Assembly: GCA_029256845.1 (NCBI GenBank)
Contig: JARIEI010000037.1
Span: 1-34,770 of the forward strand
Source of the DNA: Ruminococcus sp.
GTDB lineage: Bacteria > Bacillota > Clostridia > Lachnospirales > Lachnospiraceae
Direction: 5' to 3'
DNA: 34,770 nt
Part shown: positions 1 to 8,055 of the stretch, in pieces
Layout of the letters: every line of letters starts with the position of its first letter
Position numbering within the stretch: the first letter of the stretch is position 1
The notes under the pieces: model-generated
Database searches by the model: none
Told to the model about the DNA's origin: nothing
The model's input: only the letters and a program-made list of their open reading frames with translations
Program-made: the position numbers and the translations under genes

Positions 1-83
1 AGAAGAACGATAAATTTCTGTCCTCCGAGTCTATCGATTGTAGACACCTTTCTGACTCCGACATTATTTTTTTTGTTTGCCAT
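1..83 (-). CDS. ABC sugar transporter permease, N-terminal fragment (runs off left edge)
   Basis: Only the first 27 codons are in the window. An ATG at 83 is preceded by AGGAGG seven bases upstream, in the 12-base gap after the ATPase stop. The visible N-terminus (MANKKNNVGV...) is basic, and the last residues (KFIVLL) look like the start of a membrane helix. Because it follows an MglA-type ATPase directly, I infer a second BPD_transp_2-family permease, giving a heteromeric permease pair as in YtfT/YjfF-type systems. The substrate-binding protein may lie further left. Identity rests on context more than on the residues seen. Confidence 0.55.
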   Translation of the reverse strand, partial: MANKKNNVGVRKVSTIDRLGGQKFIVL

Positions 84-95
84 TTTATCTTCCTC

Positions 96-1592
96 CTACT
101 CAATCTCTCGTGTAGCCAGATTCATAATATTTTCCTGTGTAGCTTCGGAAATATCCAGCTCACCTGTTTTCTTACCCTCGCACATTACTGCGACTCTGTC
201 ACTCATACGCAAAATCTCAGTCATTTCAGAAGATATCATAATAATGGCTTTTCCTTCTTTTGCAAGTTGATTCATCAACTTATAAATTTCGTTTTTCGCA
301 CCAACATCGATACCTCTTGTAGGCTCATCAAAGATCAAAATATCACAGTCTCTTGTAAGCCATTTAGCGATAACGACTTTTTGCTGGTTACCACCAGATA
401 AGTTGACAACTAACTGATCAACTGTAGGTGTCTTTGTTGCAAGTGACTCAACATATTTATCTGCAACTTCTTTTTCCTTCTTCTTATCAATGAAGAGTCC
501 TTTTGTGTAATTGTCAAGTGTTGCAAGTGTTGTATTTTCTGCAACAGATTTCTGTACAACACAACCGTATCTCTTTCTATCTTCTGATAAATATCCAATA
601 CCATATTTAACAGCATCTTGTGGACTCTTAATTACAACTTTTTCTCCGTTGATATAAATATCTCCACTTTCTATAGGGTCTGCCCCGAACAATGCTCTAG
701 CTGTTTCCGTACGTCCAGCACCCATAAGTCCTGAGAAACCAAGAATCTCGCCTTTACGAAGTTCAAAGCTTACATCCTGAACCATCTTACCTGCATTTAA
801 GTGTTCAACTTTAAGAACAACTGGTGCATCCTTTGGAACAGTACTATGTGTCTTAGGATCTTCGTAAATAACACGACCAACCATCATATTGATAATATCA
901 TCTTTTGTGCTATCTTTTGTGATCAATGTTCCAACATATGTACCATCTCTCATGACAGTAACACGGTCTGTAATCTTTTTGATTTCATCCATACGATGTG
1001 AGATGTAAACAATACCAATTCCTTTACTTCTCAAGTCGTTAATAATCTTAAATAATTCTTCAATTTCAGTTTCTGTAAGTGCTGCAGATGGTTCATCAAA
1101 AATGATAACTTTTGCTTCATGGGAAATTGCTTTTGCAATCTCACACATCTGCTGACGACCTACTGTAAGATGTGACATTGTTTCCTTTGGATCAATATCA
1201 ATATTCATTCTCTTAAATAATTTTGCTGCTTCTTCATTCATCTTTGCATCATCAATACGGATGCCTTTTTTAAATTCACGTCCGATAAAGATGTTCTGTG
1301 CAACTGTAAGATGTCCAAGCATGTTAAGTTCCTGATGCACAATTACAATACCTGCATCTTGTGCTTCTTTTGTATTATGGAACTCTACTTCTTTTCCTTC
1401 ATATGTAATTGTACCAGAATCCTTTGTGTAAATACCTGTAAGTACTTTCATAAGTGTTGATTTACCGGCACCATTCTCTCCCATAAGTGCAAGGACTTCA
1501 CCTTTTCTGATTTCCAGATCTACATGATCCAATGCGTGTACACCAGGGAAAGACTTGTCTATATCTTTCATCGTTAATATAACTTCGCCCAT
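96..1592 (-). CDS. Sugar ABC transporter ATP-binding protein (MglA/RbsA family, two ABC domains)
   Basis: A 498-residue tandem ATPase energising uptake of a monosaccharide through the neighbouring permeases. The N-terminal domain has Walker A GENGAGKST (residues 38-46) and Walker B IIFDEPSAAL. The C-terminal domain has the degenerate P-loop GLMGAGRTE, the signature LSGGNQQK and Walker B LIFDEPTRGID. One intact and one degenerate P-loop with an LSGGNQQK signature is normal for this family. The first signature reads LTVGRQQM. Length is typical. It sits between two permease genes in a leftward operon. The substrate cannot be read from the sequence; the fucose/rhamnose-type microcompartment and the sugar-sensing regulator nearby make a deoxyhexose or related sugar plausible, but that is inference. 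Confidence 0.95.
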   Translation of the reverse strand: MGEVILTMKDIDKSFPGVHALDHVDLEIRKGEVLALMGENGAGKSTLMKVLTGIYTKDSGTITYEGKEVEFHNTKEAQDAGIVIVHQELNMLGHLTVAQNIFIGREFKKGIRIDDAKMNEEAAKLFKRMNIDIDPKETMSHLTVGRQQMCEIAKAISHEAKVIIFDEPSAALTETEIEELFKIINDLRSKGIGIVYISHRMDEIKKITDRVTVMRDGTYVGTLITKDSTKDDIINMMVGRVIYEDPKTHSTVPKDAPVVLKVEHLNAGKMVQDVSFELRKGEILGFSGLMGAGRTETARALFGADPIESGDIYINGEKVVIKSPQDAVKYGIGYLSEDRKRYGCVVQKSVAENTTLATLDNYTKGLFIDKKKEKEVADKYVESLATKTPTVDQLVVNLSGGNQQKVVIAKWLTRDCDILIFDEPTRGIDVGAKNEIYKLMNQLAKEGKAIIMISSEMTEILRMSDRVAVMCEGKKTGELDISEATQENIMNLATREIE

Positions 1593-1651
1593 TCTATTAC
1601 CCTTGCCTTTCTAATTCTACATTGCTATAACAGTTGTTCTATAAACTGCGA

Positions 1652-2653
1652 TTAGTTCTTTCTACGTCTTGATAAAACATCACCAAATACTGCAACAATA
1701 ACAATAATACCTGTTACGATAAGCTGATAGTTTTTGTCAAGTCCAAGAGCCAGAATTCCTTCCTGAAGTAAAGCGATGACAAATACACCCATTACTGTTC
1801 CGCTGATCGAAGCAAGACCACCTGCCATAGAAGTTCCTCCCATTACACATCCGGCAATTGCTTCGTTGTTATACTGATCTCCATAACCAGGTTGAACAGT
1901 TGTATATGCTGCTACATAGAAGATTGCTCCAATACCAACTAATGTTCCACAAATGATGTATGCTAACATTTCCCATTTCTTAACATCAACACCTGAGAGT
2001 CTAACTGCTTCTTTATTGCTTCCAAGACATAGAATGTAACGTCCGATTTTTGTTTTATTTAAGATAATCGCACAAATTACAGCTACAGCAAGGAAAATAA
2101 AAAGTCCTACTGGAATATCACCAACTTTGATGATCATTCTGTACCATCCGCCATCTGCAGATGCTTGAGGCCAGTTTACAGACTGTGTCTTAGTAAACAC
2201 AGATGCAAGACCTTTTGCAATGTTCATACTTGCCATAGATGTGATAAATGATGGTACTGTCCAATAAGCAACTAAATAACCATTAAATAAACCAAAAGCA
2301 AATCCCACAAGAATACTAATGATGATTGCTACTGGCATTGATATACCATGTGATACAAGGCTGTAACCTGAAATAAGTGCACAGCAGAACATAACTGGTC
2401 CGATAGAGAAATCAATTCCGCCTGTTGCAATTACAAAAGTAACACCCAATGATAAGAATCCAAGAAAATATGCATAGTTAAGAGCACTTAAGATTCTACC
2501 TACTCCAAGGAAATTTCCACCTGTCATAACACAGAAGAAACCATACAGGAGAAGTAATACGAAGAATAACACGATTCTGTTAAACCCCACCTTTTTTACA
2601 AAAGGATTTTCTTTAATCTTTCCCACTTTTTTTCCTCCTACTTCTTCAGCCAT
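1652..2653 (-). CDS. Sugar ABC transporter permease (RbsC/MglC family)
   Basis: A 333-residue polytopic membrane protein of the BPD_transp_2 family, with many hydrophobic helices and family-typical segments such as VIATGGIDFSIG and GCVMGGTSMAGG. It forms the membrane channel with the MglA-type ATPase encoded 59 bases downstream. The start is uncertain. The ATG at 2653 has no Shine-Dalgarno sequence, whereas a GTG at 2626 (residue 10, followed by GKIKENP) has AGGAGG exactly seven bases upstream. A better initiation site lies at 2737 in the same frame but is cut off by a single TAG at 2690-2692. If the GTG is used the protein has 324 residues. Function is sure; the first nine residues are not. 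Confidence 0.93.
   Translation of the reverse strand: MAEEVGGKKVGKIKENPFVKKVGFNRIVLFFVLLLLYGFFCVMTGGNFLGVGRILSALNYAYFLGFLSLGVTFVIATGGIDFSIGPVMFCCALISGYSLVSHGISMPVAIIISILVGFAFGLFNGYLVAYWTVPSFITSMASMNIAKGLASVFTKTQSVNWPQASADGGWYRMIIKVGDIPVGLFIFLAVAVICAIILNKTKIGRYILCLGSNKEAVRLSGVDVKKWEMLAYIICGTLVGIGAIFYVAAYTTVQPGYGDQYNNEAIAGCVMGGTSMAGGLASISGTVMGVFVIALLQEGILALGLDKNYQLIVTGIIVIVAVFGDVLSRRRKN
2634..2639 (-). promoter_or_regulatory. Shine-Dalgarno AGGAGG pointing to a GTG start at 2626
   Basis: AGGAGG followed by seven A residues and GTG (2624-2626), inside the annotated permease ORF. This is the only canonical ribosome-binding site for that gene apart from the leader ORF, and it favours GTG 2626 as the start. 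Confidence 0.55.
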
Positions 2654-2689
2654 ACTGACTTTCGTAATATTTTTCTTCGGCTGTACAGT

Positions 2690-2737
2690 CTATCCTGCAC
2701 CTGCCGTCCCTTCTGGGCCTTTTCTACATGTTTCCAT
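2690..2737 (-). other. 15-codon leader ORF in frame with the permease, ended by TAG
   Basis: GGAGGGG lies five bases before an ATG at 2737, making a strong initiation site about 20 bases downstream of the predicted transcription start. It opens a reading frame METCRKGPEGTAGAG followed by TAG (2690-2692). Twelve sense codons later, in the same frame, comes the permease ATG at 2653. It could be a short leader peptide coupled to permease translation, or the true permease N-terminus interrupted by a nonsense change. No similarity is recognised. Confidence 0.4.
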
Positions 2738-2763
2738 GTAATCCCCTCCTTTGTTTGCTTTTC

Positions 2764-2793
2764 ATTATATCATTTTCCGTTCATAATTTGCAA
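2764..2793 (-). promoter_or_regulatory. Promoter of the ABC transporter operon
   Basis: On the minus strand, TTGCAA (2788-2793) and TATAAT (2764-2769) are separated by 18 bases, upstream of the leader ORF and permease. Just upstream of the -35 is an inverted repeat CATCAA-N13-TTGATG (2796-2820), a plausible activator or repressor site, for example for the AraC-type regulator encoded 3.5 kb away (inference). Confidence 0.65.
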
Positions 2794-2861
2794 GTCATCA
2801 AACAGATTCCTTGCTTGATGTCTATACTTCATTTTCATTTCCTCTCTTTTATAACTATAAC

Positions 2862-2890
2862 TTGCTTTTTTCGACCAAACTTTATATAAT
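2862..2890 (+). promoter_or_regulatory. Promoter of the small lipoprotein gene
   Basis: TTGCTT (2862-2867), a 17-base spacer and a perfect TATAAT (2885-2890), 54 bases before the lipoprotein ATG. A predicted start near 2897 places the palindrome at 2903-2917 just inside the transcript. Confidence 0.65.
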
Positions 2891-2902
2891 ATCGTTGTTC
2901 AA

Positions 2903-2917
2903 TCGTAAATTTTACGA
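2903..2917 (+). promoter_or_regulatory. Zur-box-like 7-1-7 palindrome (candidate operator)
   Basis: TCGTAAATTTTACGA is a perfect 7-1-7 inverted repeat placed from about +6 to +20 of the lipoprotein promoter. The 7-1-7 spacing is that of Fur-family operators, and the sequence differs from the Bacillus Zur box (TCGTAATnATTACGA) at one symmetrical position per arm. Its place just after the -10 is right for repression. No Fur/Zur gene is in the window, so the regulator is inferred. Confidence 0.5.
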
Positions 2918-2943
2918 CAAATCATATTTATAAGGAGGATACC

Positions 2944-3462
2944 ATGAAACATCATCGTTCTATATTAAAACTTATCTTATTCACCACTTTTTTGTCACTA
3001 ATCTTTACTGCCTGCGGGAAAAAATCCAGCTCGGCTCCAGCTCCTTTTTCAAAGCTGACATGGGATTCTAGTTACGATGAAATGGTCGAATTAGAAGGCA
3101 AAGAATCAAAATCTTACGATTCCATATACAATGGAACAACTTACGCATATGATGGCAAATATCTAAACCACGATGGCTCCATCAAATATATGTATGACGA
3201 CAAAGAAAACCTTGCCTGCATCTCTTGGGAATATACAGCCAAATCACCAGAAGATCTAAAAAAAGTCTACGATGAACTTTTTAAAACTCTTACAGATCAA
3301 TACGGAAAGAGTGGTTACCAAAGCGGAAACAACACGAACATGGGAAATGTTTGGTATCGCAAAGAAGGAAATATCATCCTAAGCGCTGTTACTACCAAAA
3401 ACATCAATGCCATCTTATGTTCTTATCTTAATCCGTCTGTGTCTTCACCAGAGAACGATTAA
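2944..3462 (+). CDS. Small secreted lipoprotein of unknown function
   Basis: A 172-residue protein with a basic, hydrophobic signal peptide and lipobox FTAC, predicted lipidated Cys24, followed by a Ser/Ala/Pro linker. The mature part has one compact domain with the pattern W..SYDEM..LEG, a Tyr-rich middle, DDKENLACISWEY and a helix ending LTDQYGK. That pattern is reminiscent of the small BLIP/SmpA-like alpha-beta fold, but I do not recognise a named family. The start is supported by AAGGAGG nine bases upstream. The gene is monocistronic between a clear promoter and a bidirectional terminator, with a Zur-like palindrome at its promoter, so a link to zinc limitation is possible but unproven. 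Confidence 0.8.
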   Translation: MKHHRSILKLILFTTFLSLIFTACGKKSSSAPAPFSKLTWDSSYDEMVELEGKESKSYDSIYNGTTYAYDGKYLNHDGSIKYMYDDKENLACISWEYTAKSPEDLKKVYDELFKTLTDQYGKSGYQSGNNTNMGNVWYRKEGNIILSAVTTKNINAILCSYLNPSVSSPEND

Positions 3463-3528
3463 GCATCATCATAGTTAATAGTATAACGATTTTTTTTCAT
3501 TTATGAAATCGAATATCTTACTAAAAAA

Positions 3529-3572
3529 GGTTAAAAATTTACACTCTTATAAATTTTTAACCTTTTTCTTCT
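3529..3572. terminator. Bidirectional Rho-independent terminator
   Basis: A perfect 12-bp stem GGTTAAAAATTT (3529-3540) / AAATTTTTAACC (3551-3562) with a 10-base loop. It is followed by a T-rich tract on the plus strand and by TTTTTT on the minus strand. It ends both the lipoprotein gene and the convergent sensory operon. Confidence 0.8.
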
Positions 3573-3576
3573 TTTT

Positions 3577-4569
3577 TTATTCTTGTTCGATAAAGGGATA
3601 TAACAATTTTTGATTTTCTTCTTCATACAAGTTTTCTGCTGTAATTAATTTACAACCTGAATCAGTATTTTTTTTGATTGTTTTTCCTTCTACAATATCC
3701 TTCGCTTGTTTCATCCCTAAGTATCCCATGTTAAATGGTTTTTGTATTACGATTCCCTGAAATACCCCTTCCTCTAACAGTTTAATTTCTTCTATAGAAT
3801 TATCAAATCCTACCACTTTTATTTTATTTGACAATCCCAATTCCTTCACAGCCCTTGCCGCTCCTACTGATGCATATTCGTTGGTTCCAATGATCATACC
3901 CAATTTAGAATTTTCTTCAATCAACTTTTTTGTTTGACTATATGCTTTTTCGTAAGAGGAACCACAAAACACTGTTTCTGTGATCATATTTGCCTTGTCT
4001 CCTAGCCCTTTTCGTATACCTGCTTCTCTTTCAATGGCTGTGGATGCTCCTTTTACATGCGCTACAATCCCAATTTCTTTTCCATCTTCTAACAACGAAT
4101 TTGCATAAGTTCCTAATTCTTCTCCAGCTGCATAATTGTCAGTTGCTACGATAGCTGTTGCCACATCATATTCTATTACCGAATCAATTAATACTAAATG
4201 AATCCCTTGTTTTACCGCCTTTTTAAGCACATTTGCTGTTTCGGAATAACTACAAGGTGCAACTAGGAGTACATCTGGTTTTTTTTCGATACTCTTTTCA
4301 ATATAAGAAATCTGTTCATCCACCTCTTCTTCAGAAAGACCACCTACCACTTCTAGATCCATATTAAATTCTTCTGCACCAAGTCTTGAGCCTTCTATTA
4401 ATGAAGTCCAAAATCCATTTGTCTTATCTAATGTTTTCGGAATAAATATTACTTGTTTTCGAGGCTCTTCTTGATCATGCACCCCTCTTGCTGCATAAAT
4501 TGCAACAACAATCATTAGAATTCCCAGTGATAATGTCGTTATTGTTTTTTTTATTTTATCGCTCCTCAT
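3577..4569 (-). CDS. Membrane-anchored periplasmic-binding-protein-like sugar sensor
   Basis: A 330-residue protein of the Peripla_BP_4 (RbsB/XylF-like) type. An N-terminal hydrophobic segment (about residues 8-26) has no lipobox cysteine, so it probably stays in the membrane as a signal anchor. The binding domain has family features such as KKPDVLLVAPCS, VLIDS, VATDNYAAGE, GIVAHVKGASTAIEREAG, IGTNEYASVGAARAV and VVGFDNS. Its start overlaps the end of the histidine kinase gene by 14 bases, so the three genes form one operon with translational coupling. The arrangement matches the XylFII-LytS-YesN systems of clostridia, where the binding protein presents sugar to the kinase. I therefore read it as a co-sensor, not a transporter component. 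The ligand is unknown. Confidence 0.85.
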   Translation of the reverse strand: MRSDKIKKTITTLSLGILMIVVAIYAARGVHDQEEPRKQVIFIPKTLDKTNGFWTSLIEGSRLGAEEFNMDLEVVGGLSEEEVDEQISYIEKSIEKKPDVLLVAPCSYSETANVLKKAVKQGIHLVLIDSVIEYDVATAIVATDNYAAGEELGTYANSLLEDGKEIGIVAHVKGASTAIEREAGIRKGLGDKANMITETVFCGSSYEKAYSQTKKLIEENSKLGMIIGTNEYASVGAARAVKELGLSNKIKVVGFDNSIEEIKLLEEGVFQGIVIQKPFNMGYLGMKQAKDIVEGKTIKKNTDSGCKLITAENLYEEENQKLLYPFIEQE

Positions 4570-6346
4570 CTGGTCTATTTAGCAGTGGAACTGTCACAAC
4601 AACCACTGTTCCTCCTCCTTCTCGATCTTTATAAGTAAGACCATATTCTGTGCCGTAATAAAGCTGGAGACGCTTTTGCACGTTTGGTGCCCCTACACCT
4701 TTTCGTCCTTTTTCTACTTTTCTTTCTTCGAAAATATGCGCCTTCACGTCTTCTGGAATTCCTGCACCGTCATCTTCAATTACGATACAAGCCTTATCTC
4801 CATCTCGATATCCTTTGATCAAAAGGTTCCCTCTCGTTTCCTTATACTTTAATCCATGATAAATTGCATTTTCCACTAATGGTTGTAAAGCAAACTTTAT
4901 AATCTTTACTTTACTAATTTCTGGCGAAACATCAATTGAATATTCCAACTTATCTTTGTATCTCATTTTTTGAATTGTTAGATAACTTTTAACATAGTCT
5001 ACTTCTTCCGCAATTGTAACTTGCTCTTTGTCATTGCTAATACTTTGTCGTAACAATCGTGCTAATGCAGAAGTCATTAAGACAACTTCTTCATTTCTTC
5101 CTGCTTCTGACATCCAAATAATTGAATCCAATGTGTTGTATAAGAAATGAGGATTAATTTGCGCTTGGAGTGCTTTCATCTCATTCTTTCTTTTTTGAGA
5201 TTGTTCGTATATATTTTGCTCCATCAACGTATGAATTCGCTCCGTCATTACATTAAAAGAATTTGCAAGACTGCCAATTTCATTTTGTGTTGTAATAGCT
5301 ACATTTGCTTTTTCAAATTCTCCTTCTTCTACCATACTCATTGAGTCTCTTAATTGTCGAATCGGTTTTGTGATTTCTTTTGAAATTACACTTGATATTA
5401 ATAGAACTCCTGTCAAAAGTACAATCGAAACAATTAAATACATTGATTCTGCCTTTTTGTTATTTTTAAATAGTTCTTCTGTATTCACAACGCCTACGAC
5501 CGTCCAACCTGTTTTCTGAGATTTGGACAATGTATATAACCGATCACCAGAAACGAAATGTTCTTCATTGCTTAGCATGATTTCTGAGATATTTTCGTGA
5601 ATCAATCCTCCGTACAATAATTGTTGTTTCGGATGGTATACGATTTTCCCTTTGTCATCTAGTATGAAAATATATCCTTTATTCCCGATCTTGTTATTAC
5701 TACAAAGTTCACTAATCGATCGATAATTTAAGTCTACAAAAAATACACCCTCGTTTTGTCCTGTATTATAGTTTACAAGAGCCTTACTAAGAGTGATTAC
5801 CCATTTGTAACTATCTTCTATTGCATTTTGAACGTGCGAAGAGGAAATAGACATTCCACCTTTCTTTTCCATTGCTTCTTTATACCAATCTTGATCGTAG
5901 ATGTTAATGTACTCTGCAAATTGATCCTGCCCATCATTTAAAATTGTACGTCCATTCTTTGCAACTGCTGCTATATTATAAATATCACTTCTACTATCCA
6001 TAATCGTTTCAAATTGTGCAATAATTCGATCTCTCTCTTTTTCTTTTTCCTCTTCACTTTGTTTCTCATTAAACAAATAATTAGACACATCTCCACTTCT
6101 TGAAACTATGTAGGAAATGTTTTCTAAAAATTCCATATAAGAATCAATATCATAATTTACTTGTTGTACAATCTGTGTCGTATAATTGACAGAATTTTCA
6201 TAGATAGAATTATTGGTATAATGGACGGCAATAATCATAAACGTGACAACCGCAATTACCATAAGAACAGTAAAAGAAACAAGCATTGTCCCTTGTATCG
6301 TTTTAAATCGTCCAAATAATGTCCGTTTTTTTTCGCCTTTTCTCAT
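4556..6346 (-). CDS. LytS/YesM-type sensor histidine kinase
   Basis: A 596-residue membrane kinase. A transmembrane helix (about 20-42) leads into a long extracellular sensor region with Cache-like features, then a second helix (about 300-320), a HAMP segment, and a HisKA-7TM/YesM-class phosphoacceptor in NPHFLYNTLDSI with His400. The ATPase part has the N box LQPLVENAIYHGL, DDGAGIP and GVGAPNVQKRL. It starts six bases after the response-regulator stop, with AAAGGA as ribosome-binding site. Established knowledge: this class pairs with AraC-type YesN regulators to control carbohydrate uptake. Here the third partner is the anchored binding protein encoded immediately downstream. Confidence 0.95.
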   Translation of the reverse strand: MRKGEKKRTLFGRFKTIQGTMLVSFTVLMVIAVVTFMIIAVHYTNNSIYENSVNYTTQIVQQVNYDIDSYMEFLENISYIVSRSGDVSNYLFNEKQSEEEKEKERDRIIAQFETIMDSRSDIYNIAAVAKNGRTILNDGQDQFAEYINIYDQDWYKEAMEKKGGMSISSSHVQNAIEDSYKWVITLSKALVNYNTGQNEGVFFVDLNYRSISELCSNNKIGNKGYIFILDDKGKIVYHPKQQLLYGGLIHENISEIMLSNEEHFVSGDRLYTLSKSQKTGWTVVGVVNTEELFKNNKKAESMYLIVSIVLLTGVLLISSVISKEITKPIRQLRDSMSMVEEGEFEKANVAITTQNEIGSLANSFNVMTERIHTLMEQNIYEQSQKRKNEMKALQAQINPHFLYNTLDSIIWMSEAGRNEEVVLMTSALARLLRQSISNDKEQVTIAEEVDYVKSYLTIQKMRYKDKLEYSIDVSPEISKVKIIKFALQPLVENAIYHGLKYKETRGNLLIKGYRDGDKACIVIEDDGAGIPEDVKAHIFEERKVEKGRKGVGAPNVQKRLQLYYGTEYGLTYKDREGGGTVVVVTVPLLNRPDEER

Positions 6347-6352
6347 CTTTTC

Positions 6353-7954
6353 TTATCCTTTTGCATATTCTTTTGGCGTTTTTCCTGTCATCTTTTTAAA
6401 TGCAATACTAAAATAATGTGGGTCACTAAATCCAACTTTTTCTGCAATCTCATAATTTTTCAAGCTTGTTTTTCTAAGAAGGGACTTTGCACGTTCCATC
6501 CTAACATATGTCAACATTTCAACAAATGTTTTTCCTGTAGCTTCCTTGAATATGCTACTGAATCTACTTGTACTTATATTTAAATATTCACAGATCTGAT
6601 TCAAATTTAAGTTTGGATCTCCGTAATTCTCTTCTATATATTCCATTGCCAGCTCTGCTTGATGCTGACTTGTTGTTTTTCCGGCTCCACTTATAATTTT
6701 CATAGCTTGCTTACAATGATCCTTAAAGAATGTCATGGCTTGTTCAAATCGTTTTGCATCTGTAATTTGTGCAAGATTCTCTTCTTTTAACTGATATTGA
6801 TCATCTACCTCTCGTACCGCATCTGAAACGATTCGAAGTGCCTGATGAAGATATGCCACCACAACATTTCTTGTATTATACCCTGCGATCATCCATTGCT
6901 CTACATTCGAAAGTGCCTCTTCTAATTTGGCTTCATCCTGTTCTTTTAAGGACTCTGCTATCTTCTTAAACTCTTGCTCTAGTGCCGTTGTATTTGCAAT
7001 TGAAAATTGCGCTTCTCCATCTAAAAGTATGCCACTTCCTTTTGTATATCTATACTTTAATAGTTCAATAGCAGATTGATAAGACTTAGATAATTGTTCC
7101 AATGATGATACAATTTTCCCCATTCCAATGGAAATACTAAGTTTCATCGTCTCATATACAGTCTCTTGTATTTCTCTACAAATTTCCAAAGCTTCCGACG
7201 ACAAATTTCTTAACTTACTTACGTAAAACAACATACATACGCGATTGTCTGAATCTCGATATGCAAGTCCTGCACTATGATTCTTTATGATTTCATTTGA
7301 AATATTTTCAACAACAAAAGACATCAATGCGCTTTCTTTTTTTAGTTCATCATCTATTTCATATAGTTCCGAGTATACATCAATATCTACGGCAACCACT
7401 CGATATTGATCTCCTACAATTGATACATTAAATTCAGCTAGTTCTTCCATACTTTTTTCAATTCTTTGCGTTCCCTTTACCAAACACGATAGCGTTTTTG
7501 AAATAATCAAAGATTCATTCTTTGTGTATGTATGGTAAGCTTTTTTAAATTTATCGTACTTTTGTTCTTCTTTTCGCTCTCTATTTAGTTTCTCTTTAAT
7601 CCTTAGAAGTACTTCCGATAACTCCCTTGCTGTTACAGGCTTTAAGATATACTCAGCAACCTTATATTGTATTGCCTGCTTCGCATATTCAAAATCACTG
7701 TACCCACTGAAAATAATTACAGCAGTCTGAGGGCAGTTATTACAGACATATCTACTAAGATCCATTCCATCTGCATATGGCATGCATATATCTGTCAATA
7801 CTACATCTACAGAATTTTCCTCTAGATAATCCATGGCAATCTTTCCATTCTCACATACATTGACCAGTTCGAATCCAAGCTCTTCCCATTTTATATTTTC
7901 ACTAATTGCTTCTCGTACAAGAATTTCATCATCAACTAGCAGTACCTTATACAC
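6353..7954 (-). CDS. YesN-type response regulator with AraC output domain
   Basis: A 533-residue protein from a GTG start at 7954, chosen because GGGAGG lies eight bases upstream and the product then begins directly with the receiver domain (VYKVLLVDDE). An upstream in-frame ATG would add 15 residues with no support. The receiver domain has D8/D9, phospho-acceptor D55 (VVLTDICMP), a Ser in IIFSGYSD and the conserved Lys in YILKPV. A long middle region of about 280 residues follows. Two AraC helix-turn-helix motifs end the protein (YLNISTSRFSSIFKEATGKTF and IAEKVGFSDPHYFSIAFKK). It heads the operon with the kinase and binding-protein sensor and probably activates transport or catabolic genes, possibly the ABC transporter (inference). 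Confidence 0.95.
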   Translation of the reverse strand: MYKVLLVDDEILVREAISENIKWEELGFELVNVCENGKIAMDYLEENSVDVVLTDICMPYADGMDLSRYVCNNCPQTAVIIFSGYSDFEYAKQAIQYKVAEYILKPVTARELSEVLLRIKEKLNRERKEEQKYDKFKKAYHTYTKNESLIISKTLSCLVKGTQRIEKSMEELAEFNVSIVGDQYRVVAVDIDVYSELYEIDDELKKESALMSFVVENISNEIIKNHSAGLAYRDSDNRVCMLFYVSKLRNLSSEALEICREIQETVYETMKLSISIGMGKIVSSLEQLSKSYQSAIELLKYRYTKGSGILLDGEAQFSIANTTALEQEFKKIAESLKEQDEAKLEEALSNVEQWMIAGYNTRNVVVAYLHQALRIVSDAVREVDDQYQLKEENLAQITDAKRFEQAMTFFKDHCKQAMKIISGAGKTTSQHQAELAMEYIEENYGDPNLNLNQICEYLNISTSRFSSIFKEATGKTFVEMLTYVRMERAKSLLRKTSLKNYEIAEKVGFSDPHYFSIAFKKMTGKTPKEYAKG

Positions 7955-7971
7955 TATTTTATCCTCCCGAC

Positions 7972-8016
7972 AAAAGATATATCTTTTATTATACAACAAT
8001 CAGCCCATCCTGGAAA
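7972..8016 (-). promoter_or_regulatory. Promoter and palindrome for the sensory operon
   Basis: Minus-strand TATAAT (7988-7993) with a weak -35 TTTCCA (8011-8016) at 17 bases. A perfect 16-base palindrome AAAAGATATATCTTTT (7972-7987) lies directly downstream of the -10, over the expected start, and could be an operator or only an AT-rich palindrome. Confidence 0.45.
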
Positions 8017-8038
8017 GTAATTTTTCCTGGACGGGCTG
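8001..8038 (-). terminator. Stem-loop after the iron alcohol dehydrogenase gene
   Basis: CAGCCC at 8001-8006 pairs with GGGCTG at 8033-8038, extended inward through a G-U pair and one mismatch to a GGAAA/TTTCC-containing stem. It lies 18 bases beyond the dehydrogenase stop on the minus strand. There is no proper T-run, so it may be an attenuating or stabilising hairpin instead of a full terminator. It overlaps the -35 of the next operon. Confidence 0.45.
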
Positions 8039-8055
8039 TTTCTTCGTTCATATCT

